Below are positions 1 to 6,395 of a stretch of 9,182 nucleotides of DNA, piece after piece. The notes under the pieces are model-generated. The model did not search any database. It worked only from the letters and a program-made list of their open reading frames with translations, and was not told where the DNA came from. The stretch lies in assembly GCA_964495555.1 (NCBI GenBank), contig CAZBWA010000066.1, positions 1 to 9,182 on the forward strand. Direction: 5' to 3'. This stretch comes from VGCC01 sp964495555 (lineage in GTDB: Bacteria; Actinomycetota; Actinomycetes; S36-B12). Each line of letters begins with the position of its first letter. The stretch's first letter is position 1. Made by a program: the position numbers and the translations under genes.

Positions 1-1806
1 TACTACGCCCGCCCCGATGCCACTAACTGGGGCTGGGGTGAGCAGGTCGTCCCCATCGGCCTGGCCAACGGCCGGGGTCAGAACTCGAATCCGGCGGCGA
101 TCGCACGCGGATGCTTCCCCGCGGCCAGCGAGGCCTATGTTCCCGACGTCGGGACTATCTCGCCGACCCGTGCCGAGTTCTGCCGACTCCATCCCGGTTC
201 GGTCATCTTCAACGTGGGCACCGCGCACCGGGCCAGGAATCGTGATGGAAAGAAGCACTCCACTAGTGGCCGTAGCTACTTCATCCGTTACTCACGCACC
301 GCCGATTGCCTGACGCCCACGGTGTCCGGCGCAGGAGAGACGGGCCTGGATATGCGTGGCCTCGGCCTGGACGTGTCTCGGGGAATCGGGGACAACGAGA
401 CCCAGATCACGCGGCAGATCCCGTCCGACAAGGTCGGCCTCTACATGTGCATCGCGCAGGGCTTCTATTCAAATCAACTCGACCCAAGTTCCATCCCCGT
501 CGTCGGAGTCGACGAAGCCTTCGGGTGGACGGTGCGCGGACCCTGGACCGTTTACCAGATCGTCGGCACCGACCGGAACTACACGCCGACGCAGGTCGTC
601 GCCACGCCCGGTGACGCCCAGGCCGTGGTGACGTGGAACTACGACAACAACGAACTCGCTGGGACCGAGTTCACCGTCGTGTCCAACCCCGGTGGCAAGC
701 AGTGCACGACCGTCGGAACCAAGACCTGCACGGTCACCGGACTGACCAACGGCACCGCCTATACCTTCACGGTCACTGCGAAGCGACCGTTCATGACTTT
801 TGCGTCGGAGCCGTCGGCGCCCGTCACTCCCGTCGGGGCTAACGCAGGTGCCAATGCGGGCGGAAATGTGGCGAACGCGCAGCCGCTGGCAGCGGCTCGA
901 CCGATCGTCATGCCCGTGAACAGCAACGACGTCAAGCCGCTCGGCGCCGTGGAGGTGACAGCACCTCTCTCGGGTGCTCTCGCCCCGGGTCAGCAGATTA
1001 CCGCCCGGGTTGTCCTGGCCTGCTTCGTGGACAACCGCGGAGATCGATGTGGTGCGGAGCGACGCCGGATGGACCTGCGTCCCGTCATCGACCTGCAGAA
1101 GGTGCGCGTGTGGATTCCCAGCTCTGCCGCGGGGACGTTCCTGCGCGTGGCGCAGACGGTCACGACGAACACGGGCGCGTCCACCTCTCCGGTGGTGTTC
1201 ATGAGTGTGAGTCGGCAACCGGCTGTCGGGCAGGCGCTCGTCGACCCACCCGCGGGGGCGGACCCCAACGCGGCTGCCCCGCAGCAGGTGGGGGAGGCCG
1301 CGGCTGTGCCGGCCGATGCCGGCGTGCCGAACGCTCCCGCGGATGCGGGGGCCCAGAACCCGGGTGCCGCGGCACCTGCGGGTGAGGCTCCTGCTGCAGC
1401 CCCGGTGGACGCGAGTGCCTTGGGTGCGCTGGCCAGCGCGGCACGGGTGAACGTCGACGTCGCACCCATCGTCAACACCGAGGGGGAGGGCGCCAACGGA
1501 GCCCAGTCGTTGAAGTTGACGATCCCCGGGGTGCAGAAGAAGAACACCCGCATCCCCCTCTCGGCCACTGTGTCTCCGAAGGCGGCAGGCAAGGTCACCT
1601 TCACTCTCACCCGCGTCACGCCGAAGGGGAAGTGGATCGTCGGGAAGGTCAAGACGGCTACGGTCAACGCACGCGGCAAGGCAACGTCGAAGTGGGTGCT
1701 GGAGCCGAAGAAGCCTGCGGGCAATTACACCGTGGTTGCGTCTTTCGTGCCCACGCAGAAGGGTGCACCCGGTGTGACAGTGACAAAGGCGATCACGGTC
1801 CAGTAG
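1..1806 (+). CDS. Secreted fibronectin type III / Ig-like surface protein, 5' end missing
   Basis: Frame 1 is open from the first base to the TAG at 1804-1806, so the gene starts upstream and 601 C-terminal residues are visible. A GTG at 214 lies inside this open frame and is unlikely to be the start. Residues 1 to about 190 hold several cysteines and match no family I recognise. Residues about 195-280 are a fibronectin type III domain: TPTQVVATPGDAQAVVTW, a cysteine pair, then VTGLTNGTAYTFTVTA. An Ala/Asn/Gly stretch and an unassigned beta-rich segment follow. Residues about 420-480 are an Ala/Pro/Asp linker containing two PADAG units. The last 100 residues look like a lysine-rich Ig-like repeat of the Big_3_5 kind (GKVTFTLTRV, then AGNYTVVASF). 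No LPXTG motif or membrane anchor is visible at the C terminus, and the signal peptide would lie outside the window. The role is probably cell-surface or extracellular binding. Ligand unknown. Confidence 0.85.
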   Translation, partial: YYARPDATNWGWGEQVVPIGLANGRGQNSNPAAIARGCFPAASEAYVPDVGTISPTRAEFCRLHPGSVIFNVGTAHRARNRDGKKHSTSGRSYFIRYSRTADCLTPTVSGAGETGLDMRGLGLDVSRGIGDNETQITRQIPSDKVGLYMCIAQGFYSNQLDPSSIPVVGVDEAFGWTVRGPWTVYQIVGTDRNYTPTQVVATPGDAQAVVTWNYDNNELAGTEFTVVSNPGGKQCTTVGTKTCTVTGLTNGTAYTFTVTAKRPFMTFASEPSAPVTPVGANAGANAGGNVANAQPLAAARPIVMPVNSNDVKPLGAVEVTAPLSGALAPGQQITARVVLACFVDNRGDRCGAERRRMDLRPVIDLQKVRVWIPSSAAGTFLRVAQTVTTNTGASTSPVVFMSVSRQPAVGQALVDPPAGADPNAAAPQQVGEAAAVPADAGVPNAPADAGAQNPGAAAPAGEAPAAAPVDASALGALASAARVNVDVAPIVNTEGEGANGAQSLKLTIPGVQKKNTRIPLSATVSPKAAGKVTFTLTRVTPKGKWIVGKVKTATVNARGKATSKWVLEPKKPAGNYTVVASFVPTQKGAPGVTVTKAITVQ

Positions 1807-2051
1807 ATCCGGTGCGCCTCTACCTGGAAGACACGTACAAGGTCGCAACTTCGTCGTAACGGTGGAGATGCAGTTCGGGATTTCGCTGGATGCAGCGGTG
1901 GGCCAGGGAGACGTCCACGTCATCCACGTGATGCATCGCCGTCTTCGGGTCGATGATGTGAGGCGAAGAATCGTCACAACTCCCCGGGCTCCCGGCGTGC
2001 ATTCCACGCACCTCGACGAGCCGAACGACGCCACCGTGACCAGGTGCATGC
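1807..2051 (+). other. Gap after the surface protein with a weakly coding-like stretch
   Basis: No complete gene is evident here. In frame 2, from about 1841 to 2040, the codons mostly end in G or C and read GRNFVVTVEMQFGISLDAAV, then a His/Val-rich part. The usable start in this frame is a GTG at 1862, but without a ribosome binding site. The frame stays open past 2051 and overlaps the frame-3 stretch that begins at 2040. The two could be pieces of one decayed gene joined by a frameshift near 2040-2060. I do not recognise the protein. No terminator hairpin with a T-run was found after 1806. Confidence 0.25.
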
Positions 2052-2273
2052 GTGTTTCGCACTCGTGGCTTCTCGTCCTCGATCGCGGACAACATCGCTA
2101 TCGAGGTGTCCGTCGTGGGCGTCAATCCCGACGTGACCGTAGTTCTGAGGGCCGGAACAGATGACGCAGTCGAGGAGACCCGGTCCCTCTACCCGATCGG
2201 TTCCGTGTTGGACGTGAATGGGTTGACGGCACGGTTCGTCACCGAGGCCTTGGCGACCACGGGGCACGGTTGA
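2052..2273 (+). CDS. Possible small or remnant hypothetical ORF
   Basis: A 73-residue frame starts at GTG 2052, just after an in-frame TGA at 2037, and ends at TGA 2271-2273. About four of five codons end in G or C, as in real genes of this window. The translation (IAIEVSVVGVNPDVTVVL, then SVLDVNGLTARFVTEAL) looks like ordinary beta-strand and helix protein rather than an antisense shadow. There is no clear ribosome binding site, signal peptide or known family. It could be the 3' remnant of a gene whose earlier part lies in frame 2 upstream, or chance. Bases 2274-2390 hold nothing I can identify. Confidence 0.25.
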   Translation: MFRTRGFSSSIADNIAIEVSVVGVNPDVTVVLRAGTDDAVEETRSLYPIGSVLDVNGLTARFVTEALATTGHG

Positions 2274-2390
2274 AGAACGGGCATCACGAGGAATCGCCAT
2301 GCGGTCGGCTCCCGTGTGGTTGACTCGTGCCAGCCAGCCCGTGAGCTGAGCCGGCGTGGGCGGTCGGGGGACCTCACGCTCCCAATGAGT

Positions 2391-2401
2391 GGAGACGAGG
2401 G
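2391..2401 (+). promoter_or_regulatory. Ribosome binding site that decides the propeller gene start
   Basis: GGAGACGAGGG ends five bases before the GTG at 2407. An in-frame GTG at 2389 lies before this motif, so the 2407 start is preferred. It also gives a compact signal peptide beginning MAQRSRF. Confidence 0.6.
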
Positions 2402-2406
2402 TCCCT

Positions 2407-5277
2407 GTGGCGCAACGTTCCAGGTTCGCAATAACGCGGCCGACGTTGTTCTCTCTGCTGGGCTCAGTAGCGCTTCTCTTCCTCGCCATCGCTGCGATCG
2501 TGAGCTCTGGAAGCGCGTCGCAGGCGAGCACCGTGGCTGAGATCACGCCACGTTCGAGCAGCGACACCACAGTGCTGGGGGCATGGTCCCCACTCGGTGC
2601 GAGCGATGATTCCGGTTTCAGCTGGCTGGACCCCGGCTTGAACCAGGCGGTCTATGCCCTCGCGGCAGATGACAGTTACCTCTACGCGGGAGGTCTGTTC
2701 GACGACACGGGGGGTGGAGGCGATCGGTCAGCAGATTGCTCGGACAACACTGTATTCGCGCTGCAGTGCATCGCCCGTAGAGTGTTGGACGACACGACGG
2801 CGCCGTGGCTGCCAGTGGGGACGGGTCTCACGAACCAGGTCGATGACATGGTGTTCTTGGGCTCAGACCTGTACGTGGTGGGGAAGTTCGACGACACCAT
2901 CGGCGGCTCGGGGAATCGCGAATGTGTATTGGGTCTCGATGCCCTCCCCTGCATTGCCAAGTGGAATGGCAGCACGTGGTCACCGCCCGCAGGAGGTGGT
3001 TTAGGTACCGGTACTCCGGCACCGGACCGGCTTTCCCTCACGTGGAATCCAGTCGAAACCATAGACGATTCCGCCGATCCTGATGACACCGTAGTTGTTA
3101 TCAATCAGTCCCAAAGTGCAGGCGCTAGCTTCAGGGCCACGCTATCCGGCCCTCTCCTTGGATTTGACGTCGCGCTGGGTCGATACGGAGATCCACGCAA
3201 CCTGAGCGTGGCAATCTATCAAGCCGACAACACGACTGGTCTCCCAATAGGTGGCTCCTTGGCCACCGCGACCTTTGTCAACCCGATCGCTTACCCGATA
3301 AACCCTCCCTATGACTTCGGCCTAAATACGGTCTCTGCGGTGTTCTCCGCTCCGTACCTCCAAGTCAACGTCGGCAGTCAGTACGCCTTCGTACTGTCCA
3401 GTACGGACGACACCTCGGTGGAATTCTTGCTCGGGGTTTCGGACGATACGGCCAGTGATGACTTCCTGTTGAGTGGACCTTCGGTCGGTTCCCTGTCAAG
3501 ATCCACTACGGCAAGGCCGCTTTTCGCACCGGCCATATCGGCTCCCTCGCAGGCGTATGCCCTCACTCCATGGGGAGACGACGGACTCCTTGTCGCGGGT
3601 GGCTTCACTGTGGCAAGCGGTGTCAGCACTCGAGTTCCCGGCTTAGCCGCATGGAATCCGAGCCCCGCCCGATGGACTGCTCCTGGGGTCGGCGGCTTCG
3701 ATAGTGCGATCTATGCACTCCTTGCCGACCGAGTCGGCGCCGCATACATGGGTGGGGAGTACACAGGAACGAGTAATGACTCGGGCACCACCAAGATGAA
3801 TGGGGCCTTCGATGACTCCAGGAGCTGGTCGGGCATGGGCGGTGGTGTCAGTTTTCTGAGGCACAGTGGTTCTCGCATTCCGGGCAGAGTCGATGCGCTT
3901 GCCCTTCTCCAGGACACTGTTTATGCCGGTGGTTACTTCACCGCCACCGGGAATGGGTCACGCGAGCTGAAGAATCTAGCTGCGTGGAACGGGTCATCGT
4001 GGCAAACCGTGGGGCCGGGGCTGAACTACAGGATCAGTCCCGGCCCAGCTACCGGAACTTCTGTTCGATCCCTTGCTGCAGATGACGACCGTGGCCTGCT
4101 CTATATCGGCGGTACTTTCGACGATACCCCAGGCGGTTCCGGCAATGGGGCGTGCGACGACACCACCATCCCCGGCGGTCCGCTTCGGTGCGTGACGGTC
4201 TGGGATACGGCGATCGAGGAGTTCATCCCCTTCCAATGGGGTACCGCTGATGACAGCAACGGCCTCACGGGAGAGGTGTCGTCCTTCGTCATCAGGGGAT
4301 CGGACGTCTACGTCGGCGGGAACTTCAACACTAACGCTCAGGGTGGGTTTCCCTACCAATGGAACTTGAAGATGGTAGGCAAGTGGACATGGATGCCACC
4401 GACCGGTTCCGTCAATGCCAGCGCCTCGTCGGGACAAACAGTCTCGATCACGGGAACTCGTTTCATCGGTGTTCCTTCGGATGGCGTGAAGTTCGGATCC
4501 ACGGTGGTGCCTTTCACGCGCTCGAGCACGGAGAGCATTACCGCGACAGTTCCGAACAGTCTTGCCTCCGGCACCTACACGATCTCGGTCAACGGGGTCG
4601 GCGGCTGGGCCAACGTGGGCACGGTCTCCGTCACCCAACGCTCCGGCGGGGACTCTCCTGCGCCGCCCTCGCAATCCCCCGTGGCCACGCCCACTCCTAC
4701 GGCAACCCCCCAGCCATTAGCCACTCCCCGACCCACGGGGCCGTCCGCCGCGGAACTCCGGGCGGTGAGCGAGGTGCGCCCGGGCAGCGTCCGAGCCCTT
4801 GCCAAGGGCGTGCCGCCCGGTGAGTCGATCGTCGTCGTGGATGGGCGCCAGACGAAGAGCGACCTGACCATCAACCAGCGCCGCATGGTGGTGCGCACAG
4901 GTCCGATCACCCTGGCTGTGCGCACGAAGTCCGCCGAGGGGAGGAACCAGAGAGTGGACGATGGTTCCTTGACTATTCCCCGGGGCACCCGACTGAATCG
5001 TGATCGTGCGGCAGCCCTCCCGAGCATCAAGATGATGAGCAGTGGGTATGCCGCCCTCACGCCGGTGCGCGCCTTCCTCATCCCGCAACCCAACGGCGGA
5101 CCGAGGGGCTTGCGCGCGAAGGATCTGGGCTACCTGATGACGAACGCGCAGGGTCAGCTTCGTGGCAAGGTGCCGATCCGGGTGCGCAAGGTCGGGTCCT
5201 ACATCGTCCAGATCAACGGGAAGGGACCCGATGGCCTCGTGCGTTCCATCAATCTCCCCGCGATCGTCCAACGCTGA
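2407..5277 (+). CDS. Secreted seven-bladed beta-propeller protein with inserted domain, IPT/TIG domain and C-terminal module
   Basis: This is a 956-residue exported protein. Residues 1 to about 38 are a Sec signal peptide: a basic start, a hydrophobic core (LLGSVALLFLAIAAIV), and cleavage near SAS or SQA. Seven copies of a strand motif like LY[AVI]GGxF occur near residues 93, 156, 396, 447, 506, 566 and 635. Apart from one gap they are about 50-70 residues apart, as in a seven-bladed propeller of the kelch or delta-60-like kind. Residues about 206-378 form a separate beta-rich domain between blades 2 and 3. Residues about 664-744 are an IPT/TIG Ig-like domain, and 745-782 a Pro/Thr linker. 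Residues 783-956 are a C-terminal module with DAxGxxxGxVPI-like and GPDGLVRSINL-like motifs, of a type I recall at the ends of actinobacterial secreted proteins. The only six cysteines form three close pairs (111/121, 173/182, 583/595). There is no catalytic motif and no membrane anchor. A role in surface binding or adhesion is inferred from architecture only. Confidence 0.88.
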   Translation: MAQRSRFAITRPTLFSLLGSVALLFLAIAAIVSSGSASQASTVAEITPRSSSDTTVLGAWSPLGASDDSGFSWLDPGLNQAVYALAADDSYLYAGGLFDDTGGGGDRSADCSDNTVFALQCIARRVLDDTTAPWLPVGTGLTNQVDDMVFLGSDLYVVGKFDDTIGGSGNRECVLGLDALPCIAKWNGSTWSPPAGGGLGTGTPAPDRLSLTWNPVETIDDSADPDDTVVVINQSQSAGASFRATLSGPLLGFDVALGRYGDPRNLSVAIYQADNTTGLPIGGSLATATFVNPIAYPINPPYDFGLNTVSAVFSAPYLQVNVGSQYAFVLSSTDDTSVEFLLGVSDDTASDDFLLSGPSVGSLSRSTTARPLFAPAISAPSQAYALTPWGDDGLLVAGGFTVASGVSTRVPGLAAWNPSPARWTAPGVGGFDSAIYALLADRVGAAYMGGEYTGTSNDSGTTKMNGAFDDSRSWSGMGGGVSFLRHSGSRIPGRVDALALLQDTVYAGGYFTATGNGSRELKNLAAWNGSSWQTVGPGLNYRISPGPATGTSVRSLAADDDRGLLYIGGTFDDTPGGSGNGACDDTTIPGGPLRCVTVWDTAIEEFIPFQWGTADDSNGLTGEVSSFVIRGSDVYVGGNFNTNAQGGFPYQWNLKMVGKWTWMPPTGSVNASASSGQTVSITGTRFIGVPSDGVKFGSTVVPFTRSSTESITATVPNSLASGTYTISVNGVGGWANVGTVSVTQRSGGDSPAPPSQSPVATPTPTATPQPLATPRPTGPSAAELRAVSEVRPGSVRALAKGVPPGESIVVVDGRQTKSDLTINQRRMVVRTGPITLAVRTKSAEGRNQRVDDGSLTIPRGTRLNRDRAAALPSIKMMSSGYAALTPVRAFLIPQPNGGPRGLRAKDLGYLMTNAQGQLRGKVPIRVRKVGSYIVQINGKGPDGLVRSINLPAIVQR
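2650..4380 (+). repeat. Seven degenerate propeller blades
   Basis: The blade signature is an aliphatic-Tyr strand followed by GG-x-[FY]. It appears as YAGGLF, YVVGKF, VAGGF, YMGGEY, YAGGYF, YIGGTF and YVGGNF. Many blades continue to a W-rich strand such as AKWNGSTW or AAWNGSSW and a VGxGL turn. Blades 1, 2 and 6 form a subtype with FDDTxGG[GS]G followed by a cysteine pair. Blades 3, 4, 5 and 7 lack it. These are protein-level repeats; the DNA is well diverged. Confidence 0.75.
3019..3543 (+). other. Domain inserted between propeller blades 2 and 3
   Basis: About 175 codons interrupt the propeller: the blade motif spacing jumps from about 60 to 240 residues, and removing the segment restores about 65. 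The segment is beta-rich, with a core like LGFDVALGRYGDPRNLSVAI and TTGLPIGGSLATATF, then a QYAFVLSS strand. It resembles the jelly-roll 'choice-of-anchor' type domains of secreted proteins, though I cannot name a family firmly. Base use is visibly less GC-rich than the rest of the gene: 28 of 60 bases are G or C at 3061-3120, with codons such as ATA, GTA, CTA and AAT. Confidence 0.6.
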
Positions 5278-5466
5278 CGTCCCACGGGTCCTGCGCGCCT
5301 ACGGTGATCGAGGTCTGATCGGAATGGCGCCAGTGGGTGTTCCGCGTATCCACACCTGAGGCTCGTCACATCAAAGACATGTCACGAGAACTCAGTACGA
5401 CTGTGCGTGGGTCCCGCACGTTCGTAGATCGTGTGTCATCGCAAAGCCAGATCCGACACCGAGTAT

Positions 5467-5476
5467 TGACCGGTCA
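5467..5476. promoter_or_regulatory. Perfect 10-bp palindrome, candidate operator
   Basis: TGACCGGTCA equals its own reverse complement. It lies about 175 bases upstream of the fasciclin gene and 25 bases before a second palindrome. A 10-bp palindrome can occur by chance, so this is a weak candidate. Confidence 0.25.
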
Positions 5477-5501
5477 TAGACGAACAAGTTTCGCGAGATC
5501 C

Positions 5502-5516
5502 GATGTGCGGCACATC
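5502..5516. promoter_or_regulatory. Perfect 15-bp inverted repeat, candidate operator
   Basis: GATGTGC-G-GCACATC has two perfect 7-bp arms around one central base. It sits about 35 bases before the AT-rich possible -10 element, a usual place for a dimeric regulator to bind. No T-run follows, so it is not a terminator. The regulator is unknown. Confidence 0.4.
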
Positions 5517-5640
5517 ACAGGTGACCAGCCTCACACAACTGTTGCGCATTTATAGCTCAATTTGTCTTCGCTCGAGTTGCAACTCTCATGGTGCCGTGCT
5601 CAACTCTTACGGGCGATGATCAATCGCACAGTCTGATACC

Positions 5641-5646
5641 AAGGAG
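5641..5646 (+). promoter_or_regulatory. Ribosome binding site of the fasciclin gene
   Basis: AAGGAG is followed by five bases and ATG at 5652. It is a near-consensus Shine-Dalgarno sequence and supports this ATG over the in-frame ATG at 5661. Confidence 0.8.
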
Positions 5647-5651
5647 AAGTA

Positions 5652-6257
5652 ATGAACCTGATGCGTCGCACGACGCTCGCAGCGATTGTCGCAGTATCCG
5701 CCATAACTCTCGCAGCGTGCAGCAGTTCCTCGGACGAGGCTTCGTCCGAGACTGCGGCCGCCACCAGCGAAGAGGCACCCGCAGAAGAGACAGTGGAAGA
5801 GATGGAGGTGGAGGAAACCGGTGCCGGGACCATCGTCGACGTCGCCTCTACCACCGAAGGCTTCAGCACCCTGGTGGCAGCTGTGCAGGCCGCTGGACTC
5901 GTCGAAACCCTGAACGGAGAAGGTCCGTTCACGGTCTTCGCGCCCACGGATGATGCCTTCGCGGCTCTTCCCGCTGGATTGGTGGATGCTCTACTGCTTC
6001 CGGAGAACAAGGAAGTCCTCACCAAGATCCTGACCTACCACGTTGTTCCCGGCGCTGTCATGGCCGCTGACGTCACCGACGGTGAGGTGGCGACCGTTGA
6101 AGGCCAGAACGTGACCCTCTCCACCGCAGATGGCGTCACCATCAACAACGCCAAGGTCATCCAGGCAGACGTGATCGCCGACAACGGAGTCATCCACGTC
6201 ATCGACGCGGTCATCCTGCCGCCGGACGTCGATCCTGCGGCGCTCTTGGCTGAATAG
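5652..6257 (+). CDS. Fasciclin (FAS1) domain lipoprotein
   Basis: This is a 201-residue protein. Residues 1-22 are a lipoprotein signal peptide: a basic start (MNLMRR), a hydrophobic core and the lipobox L20-A21-A22-C23. Cys23 would be lipidated and the protein anchored to the outer face of the membrane. Residues 24-59 are a Ser/Glu/Ala-rich acidic spacer. Residues about 60-197 are a complete single FAS1 domain with its usual landmarks: TIVDVA, then GPFTVFAPTDDAF near residue 91, YHVVPG near 134, and the closing NGVIHVIDAVILPP. FAS1 domains mediate adhesion and protein or matrix binding at cell surfaces; in bacteria the partners are mostly unknown. The length fits the small bacterial FAS1 lipoproteins related to mycobacterial MPT70/MPT83. 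It is probably transcribed alone: a 374-base leader precedes it and a strong terminator follows. Confidence 0.95.
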   Translation: MNLMRRTTLAAIVAVSAITLAACSSSSDEASSETAAATSEEAPAEETVEEMEVEETGAGTIVDVASTTEGFSTLVAAVQAAGLVETLNGEGPFTVFAPTDDAFAALPAGLVDALLLPENKEVLTKILTYHVVPGAVMAADVTDGEVATVEGQNVTLSTADGVTINNAKVIQADVIADNGVIHVIDAVILPPDVDPAALLAE

Positions 6258-6265
6258 CCGTTACG

Positions 6266-6312
6266 CGGACCCCTCGATTGCGCCCTCGGCGTGATCGGGG
6301 GGTCCGTTGTTT
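6266..6312 (+). terminator. Strong rho-independent terminator after the fasciclin gene
   Basis: The arms at 6266-6278 and 6294-6306 pair over 13 bp with one G-T wobble. The interior can continue through two more wobbles and CGCC/GGCG to a three-base CTC loop, making a stem of up to 19 bp. TTGTTT follows at 6307-6312. It begins eight bases after the fasciclin stop codon. Confidence 0.85.
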
Positions 6313-6319
6313 CGTGGGT

Positions 6320-6358
6320 AAAATTGACCATCAGGCCTGTCCGCTCGTGGCCGGTGGT
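6320..6358 (-). terminator. Likely terminator for the minus-strand lipase gene
   Basis: Read on the minus strand, ACCA-CC-GGCC and GGCC-TGA-TGGT form an eight-base-pair stem with an internal loop and an 11-base hairpin loop, then CAATTTT. It lies 38 bases beyond the stop of the lipase gene. The stem is interrupted, so it is weaker than its plus-strand partner. Confidence 0.45.
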
Positions 6359-6395
6359 ACGTCGGTCCATGAGGCCTCGACCCACACTCGGTGCC

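Larger units (their letters stand above)
5278..5651 (+). other. Intergenic region upstream of the fasciclin lipoprotein gene
   Basis: No gene is evident in these 374 bases; the short frames here have poor composition and no ribosome binding site. No rho-independent terminator was found behind the propeller gene. The region is less GC-rich than its surroundings, especially 5460-5580, as expected for a promoter region. It holds two perfect palindromes (listed separately) and an AT-rich TTTATAGCT near 5549-5557 that could be a -10 region. No good -35 hexamer was found at the right spacing. Confidence 0.5.

Noticed and set aside
214..1806. GTG at 214 as the true start of the first gene
   Set aside because: The same frame is open to base 1 with coding-like sequence, there is no ribosome binding site before 214, and the product would lack a signal peptide.
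469..2049. Long minus-strand open frame of 526 codons opposite the first surface-protein gene
   Set aside because: The translation is rich in Arg, His and Cys with no domain, as expected for an antisense shadow in GC-rich DNA. The plus-strand frame has clear FN3 and Ig-like domains.
1974..2570. Minus-strand open frame of 198 codons across the gap and the start of the propeller gene
   Set aside because: It overlaps the signal-peptide region of a well supported gene, has low-complexity Arg-rich composition and shows no motif.
5337..5555. Small plus-strand frame in the leader of the fasciclin gene
   Set aside because: It has no ribosome binding site and Arg/Ser/His-rich composition, and it covers the palindromes and the AT-rich promoter-like stretch.
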